A stretch of 64,000 nucleotides of DNA from Streptomyces sp. CB02414 (GTDB lineage: Bacteria; Actinomycetota; Actinomycetes; Streptomycetales; Streptomycetaceae): NCBI RefSeq assembly GCF_001905385.1, contig NZ_LIPF01000002.1, positions 310,001-374,000 of the forward strand. The letters run 5' to 3'. This document shows positions 55,713 to 63,733 of the stretch, piece by piece. Position numbers and translations under genes: made by a program. Every line of letters begins with the position of its first letter. Positions within the stretch are counted from its first letter, which is position 1. A model generated the notes under the pieces. The model was not told where the DNA came from. It did not search any database and saw only the letters and a list, made by a program, of their open reading frames with translations.

Positions 55713-57152
55713 CTACGCCGGGGAGGTGCCCGTCGGCGGTCCGTCCTCCGCCGTGTCCTTCACCGCCGGTTCCGTGCCCGCGCCCGCCGCGGTTTCAGGG
55801 GAGCCCGGGGTTCCGGAGCCCCCGGAACCGCCCGGCGTCGCCGCGGCCGCGTCCGTGGACGTCGCGCCGCGTGGCTTCGGGGCCTGTCGTACGGCGGCCT
55901 CCCGGGAGTAGGCCCGCAGATAGCCGACGACCGTGTTCGTCACCGCCACCAGCGGTACGGCGACCACCGCGCCGCCGATGCCGGCCACCATGCCGCCCGC
56001 GGCCACCGACAGCACCACCGCCAGCGGATGGACCCGCACCGCGCGCCCCAGGATGAACGGCTGGAGGATGTGCCCCTCGATCTGCTGTACCGCCAGCACC
56101 ACGACGAGCGTCATGACGGCCGCGAACACCCCCTGCGTGACCAGCGCCACGACCACCGCGAGCGCTCCCGAGATCACCGCGCCGACCAGCGGGATGAAGG
56201 CGAACAGGAAGATGAACACGGCCAGCGGGACGGCCATCGGCACGTCCAGGAAGTAGATGCCGAGACCGATGAAGATGGCGTCGATCAGCGCCACGATCAC
56301 CGTGCCCCGCACGTACGCGGTCAGCGTCCGCCACGCGCGCGGACCGGCACCGGCCACGCCCGGCCGGGCCGCCGCCGGCACCAGCTTCAGCGTCCACTGC
56401 CAGACGCGCTTGCCGTCGTAGAGCAGGAAGAGCGTCGAGAAGGCGGCCAGCAGGATGCCGGTGAGCGCCTCGACGACGACCGTGACGCCCTCCAGACCGG
56501 CGGACGTTATCTGGTCGGTGTTGGCGCCGACCGCTTCCCGCAGGTTCTTGGCGATCTCGTTGATCTGCTTGTCGGTGACGTGGAAGGGGCTGTTCAGCAG
56601 CCAGTTGCGCAGTTCGTCGATGCCGTCCTGGACCTGGTCGGAGAGGTTGTCGATGTTCTCCATGACCTGCCAGGTCACGAACCAGCCGATCAGCCCCATC
56701 ACCACGAACCCGAGGATCGCGGTCAGCGCGGTGGCCGGCCCCCGCGGCACCCCGAGCCGCCGCAGCCGTGCCACGGTCGGCTGGAGCAGCGCCGTGATCA
56801 GCAGCGCGGCCACGAACGCCAGCACCACCAGCTGGACGGCACTGATCACCCGCATCAGCACCCACACGGTCCCCGCGAGGACCAGCAGCCGCCACCCGGC
56901 CTCCGCGGCGACCCGTACGCCCCAGGGGACGGCCTGCGCGGGATCGGGACGGTTCTGGACCACGAGCTGGTGCTGCGGTGCGGTGTCGTGCTCCGGGGGC
57001 GGGTCCTGCCGCGACGGCGGCGCGTGGTGGGCGGCCGGTGACGGTTCGCCGTCGGGGCCCTCTTCCCGCGCCTCGCGGCGCTGCTCCAACCGCTCGCTCA
57101 TCTGCGTCAGTCCGGCGCCGAGCCGACCGAGCCACCCTGGCACTCGCGACAT
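55713..57152 (-). CDS. AI-2E family transporter
   Basis: A 479-residue membrane protein of the AI-2E exporter-like (PerM/YdbI) family, with about seven to eight helices. N-terminal 75 residues are hydrophilic (Arg/Glu/Pro/His-rich). Family features include the pair of early helices, a long amphipathic stretch (IDNLSDQVQDGIDELRNWLL), FSTLFLLYDGKRVWQW and the late LYFLDVPMAVPLAVFIFLF-like helices with FIPLVGAVIS. The C-terminal 65 residues are Gly/Thr/Ala-rich. ATG 57152 with GAGG upstream. Substrates of actinobacterial members are unknown; AI-2 export should not be assumed. Confidence 0.9.
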   Translation of the reverse strand: MSRVPGWLGRLGAGLTQMSERLEQRREAREEGPDGEPSPAAHHAPPSRQDPPPEHDTAPQHQLVVQNRPDPAQAVPWGVRVAAEAGWRLLVLAGTVWVLMRVISAVQLVVLAFVAALLITALLQPTVARLRRLGVPRGPATALTAILGFVVMGLIGWFVTWQVMENIDNLSDQVQDGIDELRNWLLNSPFHVTDKQINEIAKNLREAVGANTDQITSAGLEGVTVVVEALTGILLAAFSTLFLLYDGKRVWQWTLKLVPAAARPGVAGAGPRAWRTLTAYVRGTVIVALIDAIFIGLGIYFLDVPMAVPLAVFIFLFAFIPLVGAVISGALAVVVALVTQGVFAAVMTLVVVLAVQQIEGHILQPFILGRAVRVHPLAVVLSVAAGGMVAGIGGAVVAVPLVAVTNTVVGYLRAYSREAAVRQAPKPRGATSTDAAAATPGGSGGSGTPGSPETAAGAGTEPAVKDTAEDGPPTGTSPA

Positions 57153-57227
57153 GATCCGTCCTCTTCCCCCGTCTTTCCCCACCACTCCCCCCTGGAGTCG
57201 TTCCGGTCCGACCGTACATCGCGGGCA

Positions 57228-57267
57228 CGCGAAAGCCCCTCACCGAAGGACGGCGAGGGGCTTCGCG
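57228..57267 (-). terminator. Hairpin terminator after the SLT gene
   Basis: Arms CGCGAAAGCCCCTC and GAGGGGCTTCGCG (one bulged A) with a 13-base loop, about 40 bases past the SLT-gene stop on minus. Confidence 0.7.
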
Positions 57268-57307
57268 AGGTTGAGCGGTGGGGCAACCGGTCTGTGCCGG
57301 GCGGGAC

Positions 57308-58003
57308 TCAGTACCAGTGGTTGGCCTGCCAGAAGGCCCAGGCGTCGCACGGGCTGCCGTAGCGGTTGTCCATGTAGTTGAGGCCCCACTTGATCTGGGT
57401 GGCCGGGTTGGTCCGCCAGTCGGCGCCCGCCGAGGCGTACTTGCCGGCCGGGAGGGCCTGGAAGAGGCCGTAGGCACCGGAGGAGGGGTTGACGGCCTTG
57501 TAGTTCCAGCTGGACTCGTGGTCCACGATGTTGCTGAAGCACTGCCACTGGCCGCTCGGCACCATCTGACGGGCCATCGCCTGGATCTGGCCGATGCTGT
57601 AGGAGCTCTGGACGGAGAAGCTGGTGGCCTCGCGCTGGGCGTCGCGGCTGGCCGCTTCCTTCGCCGCCTCGCGCTTCTTCGCCTCCTCGGCCGCCTCCTT
57701 GGCCTTCTCCTGCTTGGCCACGGCGGTCTCGGCGGCTGCCTTGCGGGCCGCCTCCTCGGCGTCCTTCTTGGCGCTCGCGTCCGCGGCGATGGCCTGCGCG
57801 TCGGCCTGCTGCGTCAGGGACGCGGTCTGCACCTGCGCCTGCTCGCCCATGGGGATGTCCGCAAGCAGCGTCGTGCCGGCTGCTGTGGCTTCCGCGTCGT
57901 TGTTCTGCGCGGTGCTGCCCGAGGCAACGCCGACGACACTTCCGACAGCGGTGACCGCCGTGGCCGAGGCCACTGCGAATCCCCGGACCGAGATCCGGCT
58001 CAC
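57308..58003 (-). CDS. Secreted SLT-domain (lytic transglycosylase-like) protein
   Basis: A 231-residue exported protein. Signal peptide (about 1-35, RGFAVASATAVTAVG), a long Ala/Lys/Glu coiled coil (about 60-125), then a lysozyme-like SLT domain: MARQMVPSGQWQCFSNIVDH, ESSWNYKAVNPSSGAYGLFQ with the likely catalytic Glu, and WGLNYMDNRYGSPCDAWAFW. Acts on peptidoglycan outside the cell. GTG 58003 is preferred because AAGGAA lies 6 bases upstream; ATG 58021 would add six residues. Followed by a terminator and the AI-2E gene on the same strand. Confidence 0.9.
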   Translation of the reverse strand: MSRISVRGFAVASATAVTAVGSVVGVASGSTAQNNDAEATAAGTTLLADIPMGEQAQVQTASLTQQADAQAIAADASAKKDAEEAARKAAAETAVAKQEKAKEAAEEAKKREAAKEAASRDAQREATSFSVQSSYSIGQIQAMARQMVPSGQWQCFSNIVDHESSWNYKAVNPSSGAYGLFQALPAGKYASAGADWRTNPATQIKWGLNYMDNRYGSPCDAWAFWQANHWY

Positions 58004-58405
58004 ACGGTTTCCTTCCAGCATCGCCCGCTTCGGTGACCCTCGCGGACGCAATCGTGCCCCTGGCACTGGCCTCCCCAACTACGGGTCACGGGAGGCACGG
58101 GCCCGGTGGACAACTCCCCGTCAAGGGAGCGCCGCGTGGTGCTCGGGCGGCATACGACGCTGCTATGGAGTTGAGACTGGTGCTTCTGTCGTGCTGCCGT
58201 ACCGCTGGGGGTACAGCTGTGTCGTATGCGGGGCCTGACAGGAACGAGACTCTGCCGTAACCCGACGGGGTGAGGCAATTCTGTGTTGCGTGTGAAAGCT
58301 CACATCCCGTTTGGCCCAGGGGATTCCCGGAAAGCCACACACGCCGAGGCGCCGCCCGGCTAGGCTCTTCGCCTTCCGGACGGCGCCCACGTCACGCGAT
58401 ATGCC
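58004..58405 (-). promoter_or_regulatory. Long, structured leader region of the SLT gene
   Basis: About 400 gene-free bases. They contain a 9-bp inverted repeat, GCATACGAC (58150-58158) and GTCGTATGC (58221-58229), enclosing a smaller GTACC...GGTAC pair at about 58199-58213, and further out TGTGA-AAGC-TCACA (58291-58304). Streptomyces cell-wall hydrolase genes are known to have c-di-AMP (ydaO-type) leaders, but I could not find the ydaO core motifs here. A different structured leader is possible. Confidence 0.4.
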
Positions 58406-59731
58406 TCAGATGTGGCCGTCCTCCAGCATTTCGGTCACGAGTGCCGCGATCTGCGACCGCTCGGACCGGGTCAGGGTGACGTGCGCGAAGAGCGGATGCC
58501 CCTTCAGCTTCTCGACGACGGCGACGACACCGTCGTACCGCCCCACCCGCAGGTTGTCCCGCTGCGCCACGTCGTGGGTCAGTACGACCCGCGAGTTGGC
58601 CCCGATGCGGGAGAGCACGGTCAGCAGGACGTTCCGCTCCAGCGACTGGGCCTCGTCCACGATCACGAACGCGTCGTGCAGCGAGCGCCCCCGGATGTGG
58701 GTGAGCGGCAGCACCTCCAGCATCCCGCGCGCGGTCACCTCCTCGATGACCTCCCGGCTGGTGACCGCCGACAGCGTGTCGAAGACCGCCTGCGCCCAGG
58801 GGCTCATCTTCTCGGCCTCGGAGCCGGGCAGATAGCCGAGTTCCTGTCCGCCGACCGCGTACAGCGGCCGGAAGACCATCACCTTCTGGTGCTGCCGCCG
58901 CTCCAGCACCGCCTCCAGCCCCGCGCACAGCGCCAGCGCCGACTTGCCGGTGCCGGCCCGGCCGCCCATCGACACGATCCCGACGTCGGGGTCGAGGAGC
59001 AGGTCGAGCGCGATCCGCTGCTCGGCGCTGCGCCCCTTGATGCCGAACGCCTCCCGGTCGCCGCGCACCACGCGGACGCTGCCGTCGGGCGTGACCCGGC
59101 CGAGCGCCTTGCCGCGCTCCGACTGGATGGTCAGCCCGGTGTGCACGGGCAGCTCGGATACCTCGGGGACGTAGACCCGCCCCTCCTCGAAGAGGATGTC
59201 CACCTGCTCGCCGGGCAGCGTCAGTTCGGACATGCCGGTCCAGCCGGAGGCGTCCGTGATGGCGAGCTCGGCGCGGTACTCCTCGGCGAGCAGGCCGACG
59301 GAGGACGCCTTGATCCTCAGCGGGAGGTCCTTGGACACGACGGTGACGTCGTATCCCTCCGCCTGGAGGTTGCGGGCTACCGCGAGGATACGGGAGTCGT
59401 TGTCCCCCAGGCGGTAGCCGGTGGGCAGCACGCTGGGGTCCGAGTGGTTGAGCTCGACACGCACGGTGCCGCCGAGATCTCCGATCGGAATGGGGGCGTC
59501 GAGGCGACCGTGCCGTACGCGGAACTCGTCGAGCAGGCGCAGGGCCTGCCGGGCGAAGTAGCCGAGTTCGGGATGGTGCCGCTTGGCCTCCAGCTCCGTC
59601 ACCACGACGATGGGGAGCACGACCTCGTGCTCGTCGAAGCGGTTCAGGGCGTTCGGATCGGCCAGCAGGACGCTGGTGTCGAGAACGTAGGTGCGCCTGT
59701 CTGGCTTGTGGCGCTTTGTGCTGGTCACCAC
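58406..59731 (-). CDS. phoH2: PIN-PhoH fusion protein (PhoH2 type)
   Basis: A 441-residue protein: N-terminal PIN RNase domain (about 12-130: [12 protein letters not shown] with the first Asp, [31 protein letters not shown]) and a C-terminal PhoH P-loop ATPase (about 230-435: Walker [12 protein letters not shown], Walker [20 protein letters not shown]). In mycobacteria such PhoH2 proteins unwind and cut RNA and are neutralised by an overlapping upstream ORF (PhoAT). Two tandem GTGs (59731, 59728) could start it. An upstream ORF ends in a GTGA overlap with the second GTG. Confidence 0.93.
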   Translation of the reverse strand: MVTSTKRHKPDRRTYVLDTSVLLADPNALNRFDEHEVVLPIVVVTELEAKRHHPELGYFARQALRLLDEFRVRHGRLDAPIPIGDLGGTVRVELNHSDPSVLPTGYRLGDNDSRILAVARNLQAEGYDVTVVSKDLPLRIKASSVGLLAEEYRAELAITDASGWTGMSELTLPGEQVDILFEEGRVYVPEVSELPVHTGLTIQSERGKALGRVTPDGSVRVVRGDREAFGIKGRSAEQRIALDLLLDPDVGIVSMGGRAGTGKSALALCAGLEAVLERRQHQKVMVFRPLYAVGGQELGYLPGSEAEKMSPWAQAVFDTLSAVTSREVIEEVTARGMLEVLPLTHIRGRSLHDAFVIVDEAQSLERNVLLTVLSRIGANSRVVLTHDVAQRDNLRVGRYDGVVAVVEKLKGHPLFAHVTLTRSERSQIAALVTEMLEDGHI

Positions 59732-60033
59732 GGAAGGACGTACCCCCTCGGATGAGGTCGGGGAGCGACGGAGTGGACGCTGGGCCGGGAGAGCGGGAAC
59801 GAACCGGCCGGCCGACGGCCGCCCTGCACTGACGAGTCGGCCGGTCGGCGGCCGCCCCGGACGGGCGCGGGCCGCGAGCCGGCCCTCCGCCGCGTCTTCC
59901 GTGCCGTGACCGCACGGTGGGGCTGGTGCAAAGGGCCTCCCGGGCGGACGGCTCCGTGCCGTCCGCTGAGATACGACACCCGTGGTTCGGGCGTCGACCT
60001 GCTTGGTTTATGCCCTCGAACAAGCGCCGCCAT
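59725..60033 (-). CDS. ORF overlapping phoH2 start (PhoAT-like position)
   Basis: 102 codons from ATG 60033; the product is Arg/Pro-rich with no recognised domain, and no ribosome site precedes the ATG. Its TGA overlaps the second GTG of phoH2 (GTGA). Position is like that of the mycobacterial antitoxin PhoAT, whose sequence is poorly conserved. Could equally be chance in high-GC DNA. Confidence 0.25.
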   Translation of the reverse strand: MAALVRGHKPSRSTPEPRVSYLSGRHGAVRPGGPLHQPHRAVTARKTRRRAGSRPAPVRGGRRPADSSVQGGRRPAGSFPLSRPSVHSVAPRPHPRGYVLPW

Positions 60034-60125
60034 GCCACGGCACAGGACGACGCACCGGTGAACTCCTCATGACGCGCGCCCCTCGGGCGTCCGCCGGACG
60101 CCCCTGCCGAATGCGGGCAGAAAAA

Positions 60126-60160
60126 CGGGCCGGTCCGTGGGGGGGATACGGACCGGCCCG
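60126..60160 (-). terminator. Intrinsic terminator in the phoH2 upstream region
   Basis: A perfect 13-bp stem (60126-60138 / 60148-60160) with a 9-base G-rich loop; on minus it is followed directly by TTTTT. No gene lies just upstream on minus, so it must end a short untranslated transcript or act as an attenuator in a long phoH2 leader. Confidence 0.75.
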
Positions 60161-60438
60161 AGGGGGGGGTTCCACCATAACCCTTCGTAAGGGATGTCGG
60201 GTGCATCGGCGTGCCACAACTACTCTCCGAAATCGCCCGGCGACGCCCGGGTGGCCGTGGAAGCACCCATTCCGCCATGAATCATGGCCGGAACGGAGCG
60301 GGCGGGAGAGAGAAAACCGCGCCCCCGGCGCACTGGAGGGACGGTCCGGCAACATCCCGCGCGCGCCGGCGCCCGCACGGCGGACCACCCGCGCTTCCCT
60401 CCACCGGGTGACCCCACCGGCGAACCCCCGTTTGACCG

Positions 60439-60471
60439 GGCACCGCGCAGCCCCCTCCACTGCGCGGTGCC
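60439..60471. other. Strong 12-bp hairpin, possible ncRNA element
   Basis: GGCACCGCGCAG (60439-60450) pairs perfectly with CTGCGCGGTGCC (60460-60471) across a 9-base pyrimidine-rich loop. It has no U tract in either direction and is far from any gene end, so it is not an obvious terminator. Confidence 0.5.
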
Positions 60472-60646
60472 ACACGCGCAGCTTTGCTCACGCGAATTAC
60501 CTGGCACCGAACTTACGTGATCGGGCGGGGCGAATTCGACGCGGTAAGGACAACGATGAATAACGATGTGGAAACCCTGTGAGGATCGCCGGGCGATTCC
60601 GCACCCTCCCTCCAGGCACGCGGATATTTGCGGAGGTGGGCCATAT

Positions 60647-60745
60647 ATGCCCAGAAGATCCCGCACCACCCCGGCCCCGCGGAGGCACGCACGGAAGCCA
60701 CCGCCGGTTCCATCTAGGCCACATACTGGCCTACTGCTCCCCTAA
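60647..60745 (+). CDS. 32-residue Arg/Pro-rich small ORF upstream of the HTH_42 gene
   Basis: GGAGG (60632-60636) sits 10 bases before the ATG. The product is very basic and proline-rich (RRSRTTPAPRRHARKPPP then VPSRPHTGLLLP), ending 9 bases before the next gene. The start lies in a near-palindrome (GGGC-CATATATG-CCC). It may be a leader peptide or a genuine small protein; there is no homology I recognise. Confidence 0.4.
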   Translation: MPRRSRTTPAPRRHARKPPPVPSRPHTGLLLP

Positions 60746-60754
60746 CGTCGCCTC

Positions 60755-61951
60755 ATGACGAAGAGGACGGCCATCACTTGGGACGCGGCGAGCGCACGCC
60801 GCCTCGAACGACAGTTCCTCGCCAACTCCGCCCGAACGGGCACGCCGGTCGCCGAAGCGGCCGGTGCGATGCTCGGCGTCCACGCCCAGGTCCTCTCCGC
60901 GGCGGAGTTGTCGGTGGGCATCCGGGTCGACGGCGTGACCCGGACGGACGTACGGACCGCACTGTGGCCGGCCGGATCGCCCGCCACCCCGCCCTCGCTG
61001 ATCAAGACCCACGGCCCGCGCGGCACCGTCCACCTGCTCCCGGCCCGCGACCTGCCCATGTGGTGCGCCGCGCTCCCCGCCGTCCCCGCCGGACCGGCCT
61101 CCTTCCCGCCCGGCATACGGCTCACCGAGGACCAGGCGGCACAGGTCGTGACGGCCATCGGCGACGCACTGGACGGCGCCTTCCTCACCATCGACGAACT
61201 GGGCGAGGAGGTCGTCGCCCGCACCGGTCCGTGGGCCGGCGACCTGGTGATGCCCGCGTTTCAGACCATGTGGCCGCGCTGGCGCCAGGTCCTGCACCGG
61301 GCCGGCCAGCGCGGCGCCCTGTCCTTCGGCCCCAACCGCGGCCGCAAGGTGACGTACACCCGCCCGCCGCACTTCACCCCGCTGCCCCCGAATGAGGCGC
61401 TGCACCTCCTCGTACTCCGCTACCTGCGCGCCTACGGCCCGGCCACCCCGCAGCACTTCGCCAGGTGGCTGGCGGCTCCACCCGCCTGGGCGCGCACTCT
61501 GTACGAGGACCTGGCCGCCGCGGGCCAGATCGAGGAGGTCGACTTCGAGGGGGTGCCGGCGTGGGTGGCGGCGGGCGACACGGACTTCCCCCGCGGCGCC
61601 GAGCGCGACGACCTGCTGCGAGGGCTGCACCTCCTGCCGTACTTCGACGCGTACCTGATCGCCGCTCAGCCGCGGGAGCTGCTCTTCCCGGGAGCGGCGT
61701 ACCAGCGGGCGCTGGCGGGCGGGCAGGCGGGCAACTTCCCCGTGCTGCTGGTCGACGGGGTCGCGGCGGGCGTGTGGCACCAGCGGCGCCGGGGACGGCG
61801 TACGACCGTCACGGTCGAGCCCGTGGGACGACGAGGTCTGGCGGCATCCCGGCAACGGGAGCTGGAGGCACGGGTGGAGCGGGTGGGAGAGGTGCTGGAG
61901 GCACGGGCGGAGCTGGTGGTGGGCGAGGTGACGACCGGCCCCCACGCGTGA
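60755..61951 (+). CDS. Winged-helix DNA-binding domain protein (HTH_42, AlkZ-like)
   Basis: A 398-residue protein of the HTH_42 superfamily, made of tandem winged-helix units and a beta-barrel. Family segments: RRLERQFLA, GVHAQVLSAAELS, LIKTHGPRGTVHLLPARDL, TMWPRWRQVLHRAGQRGALSFG and DAYLIAAQPRELLFP. The superfamily includes the DNA-crosslink glycosylase AlkZ (QxQ motif) and relatives with H-x-Q; here H43-A-Q45 falls at that position. It may be a DNA repair glycosylase, but activity is unproven. ATG 60755; no clear ribosome site, so coupling to the upstream small ORF is possible. Confidence 0.85.
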   Translation: MTKRTAITWDAASARRLERQFLANSARTGTPVAEAAGAMLGVHAQVLSAAELSVGIRVDGVTRTDVRTALWPAGSPATPPSLIKTHGPRGTVHLLPARDLPMWCAALPAVPAGPASFPPGIRLTEDQAAQVVTAIGDALDGAFLTIDELGEEVVARTGPWAGDLVMPAFQTMWPRWRQVLHRAGQRGALSFGPNRGRKVTYTRPPHFTPLPPNEALHLLVLRYLRAYGPATPQHFARWLAAPPAWARTLYEDLAAAGQIEEVDFEGVPAWVAAGDTDFPRGAERDDLLRGLHLLPYFDAYLIAAQPRELLFPGAAYQRALAGGQAGNFPVLLVDGVAAGVWHQRRRGRRTTVTVEPVGRRGLAASRQRELEARVERVGEVLEARAELVVGEVTTGPHA

Positions 61952-61958
61952 GCGACCC

Positions 61959-62750
61959 CTACTGTCGCGGTTTCCGGGCCTCGAAGAGGTGCCGCGCACT
62001 GTGGGCCACGAAGGGCCCCTCCGCCGCGATGCGCTCATGCATCTCCCGCAGCCGGTCCCGGTACGCCTCGACGGTGAACCCCGGGACCATCCACACGACC
62101 TTGCGCAGGAAGTGGACGACGGCCCCGACGTCATGGAACTCCATCCGCAGCCGCTCCGCCCGCAGGTCGACGACCTCCAGCCCGGCAGCCTCGGCGTCGG
62201 CCCGTTCCCGGTCGGGGTGCCGGGCGTTCCGGCTCTCCTCCGGCTGCGGCCCCAGGAAGAACTCGACGACCTCGAACACGCTCGCCGGCCCGACATGCTG
62301 GGCGAAGTACGTACCGCCGGGCGCGAGGACCCGGGCGATCTCCGACCAGTGCGGCACGACGGGATGCCGGCTCACGACCAGGTCGAAAGCCCCGTCGGCG
62401 AAGGGGAAGGGCGCGTCGTCGGACGAGGCGACCACGGGGACGCCGCGGGGGCGGAGCAGTTCGGTGGCCTTCGCGACGTTGGGCGGCCACCCTTCGGTGG
62501 CGACGAGGAGGTCGGGCCGCCCGGGCGCCGCTGCCCCGAGGGCGAAGTCCAGCACCTCCCCTCCCCCGGTCTGCACCTCCAGTACGGCACCGGCCCCGGC
62601 GAGCCGCGCGCCCATGGAACGGGCGTACCCCCAGGAGGGCCGCGCCTCGGTGGCCCGCCCCTCGAACCAGGAGAAGTCCCAACCTTCGGTGGGGACGGCG
62701 GCGCCTTCGGCTACGAGGTCGTCGAAGGTGCCGGGGGTTGGGGGTGCCAT
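61959..62750 (-). CDS. Class I SAM-dependent methyltransferase
   Basis: A 263-residue methyltransferase. Motif I reads AVLEVQTGGGEVLDFAL (about 55-72), with motif II in LVATEGWPPNV, motif post-I in DDAPFPFADGAFDLVVSRHP and the motif-IV-like ARVLAPGGTYFAQHVGP. Substrate unknown. ATG 62750 gives a compact N-terminus; GTG 62801 is an alternative because it overlaps the upstream oxidoreductase stop (GTGA), so the two genes are probably cotranscribed. Confidence 0.87.
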   Translation of the reverse strand: MAPPTPGTFDDLVAEGAAVPTEGWDFSWFEGRATEARPSWGYARSMGARLAGAGAVLEVQTGGGEVLDFALGAAAPGRPDLLVATEGWPPNVAKATELLRPRGVPVVASSDDAPFPFADGAFDLVVSRHPVVPHWSEIARVLAPGGTYFAQHVGPASVFEVVEFFLGPQPEESRNARHPDRERADAEAAGLEVVDLRAERLRMEFHDVGAVVHFLRKVVWMVPGFTVEAYRDRLREMHERIAAEGPFVAHSARHLFEARKPRQ

Positions 62751-62797
62751 GGGAGTCCCATCGGTGTCGGTACGTGTGTGGGTCGGGGAGCGGTGCT

Positions 62798-63691
62798 TCA
62801 CGCCACCAAGGGGCGGACCTCCTCGGCGGCGAACCGTACGAAGCCCTCCGGATCGGGCTCGTCACCCGTCGGCTGGAGGATCACGGAGTCCGCACCGGCC
62901 TCGGCCAACCGCCGTACGGCGCCGGCAACGGCCTCCGCGTCCCCCGCGACACCAAGACCCGGAACCCCCTCGTCCCCCTCGGCGACCAGCTCGGCCCGCA
63001 CCCGCTCGTGGGCGCCGGCCCCGGTGGCGGCGAGCAGATAGACGACGACCTTGTGCGCGTCCGTCCGCCCGGCCGCCGCACGCCCCTCGTCGATCAGCCG
63101 CCGGGCCCGGCGTACGCCGTCCGGCGGGGTGGACGCGGTGAGAACGGTCCCGTCGGCGGCCTCACCGGCCAGCCGCAGCGAACGCGGGCCGGTGGCACCG
63201 GCAAGCACGTCGACGCCCTGCCCAGGCGGCCAGTCCAGCGCCACGCCGTCGAGCCGGACGTACCGCCCCTCGGTCGTCACCCGCTCCCCTGCCAACAGGG
63301 CCCGCAGGGCGAGAAGGTGTTCCCTCAGCAGGGTGACAGGCGACTCCACCCGCGCCCCGACCTGCCCCATCCAGTCCTGCACGCCGTGGCCGACGCCGAG
63401 AATCGCGCGGCCGGGGAACATCCGGTGCAGGGTGGCAGCCTCCATCGCGGTGATCGCCACGTTCCGCAGGGGCACGGGCAACAGCCCGACCCCGACCCGC
63501 ACCCTCTCGGTCCACGCGAGCGCGGCGGCGGCGGTGGAGATCCCACCCTCACGGAAGCAGTCCTCCCAGAGCCACAGTTCCTCCAGCCCCGCCTCGTCGG
63601 CGACACGAGCGACGGCACGCAGCCGCTCGGGGGCGAGCTGGGGGCGGAACACGGCGCCGAGTGCGATCGTCATGGGGGTCGTGGGGGCCAT
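62798..63691 (-). CDS. LLM-class F420-dependent oxidoreductase
   Basis: A 297-residue luciferase-like TIM-barrel enzyme of the F420 subgroup: EELWLWEDCFREGGI near residue 40, VRVGVGLLPVPLRNVAITAM, FPGRAILGVGHGVQDWM, and ATGPRSLRLAGEAADGTVLT for the cofactor pocket. Streptomyces makes F420, so this cofactor is likelier than FMN. ATG 63691 with GGAAG 7-8 bases upstream; ATG 63673 is also in frame. Coupled to the methyltransferase downstream. Substrate unknown. Confidence 0.88.
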   Translation of the reverse strand: MAPTTPMTIALGAVFRPQLAPERLRAVARVADEAGLEELWLWEDCFREGGISTAAAALAWTERVRVGVGLLPVPLRNVAITAMEAATLHRMFPGRAILGVGHGVQDWMGQVGARVESPVTLLREHLLALRALLAGERVTTEGRYVRLDGVALDWPPGQGVDVLAGATGPRSLRLAGEAADGTVLTASTPPDGVRRARRLIDEGRAAAGRTDAHKVVVYLLAATGAGAHERVRAELVAEGDEGVPGLGVAGDAEAVAGAVRRLAEAGADSVILQPTGDEPDPEGFVRFAAEEVRPLVA

Positions 63692-63733
63692 GAAGGTCTT
63701 CCTACCCGCGCCTCCGCCCACCGGACAACCGCT

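Larger units (their letters stand above)
59732..60754. other. Kilobase gene-poor region with hairpins and mini-ORFs
   Basis: About 1 kb between phoH2 (minus) and the HTH_42 gene (plus) without a gene of normal codon bias. It contains a minus-oriented intrinsic terminator (60126-60160), a 12-bp-stem hairpin (60439-60471), a small CCCTT-CGT-AAGGG hairpin (60181-60193), an 8-codon ORF (60556-60582), a 32-codon ORF with strong ribosome site (60647-60745), and a 102-codon minus ORF (59725-60033) overlapping phoH2. The stretch 60470-60650 is poorer in GC, as expected for promoters. Confidence 0.6.

Noticed and set aside
58291..58304. CRP-type site TGTGA...TCACA
   Set aside because: The spacer is 4 bases, not 6, so it is unlikely to be a standard CRP site.
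58004..58405. ydaO (c-di-AMP) riboswitch upstream of the SLT gene
   Set aside because: I looked on the minus strand for the conserved core (GGGGUGAA, ACAGCUAACCUCG-like) and did not see it.
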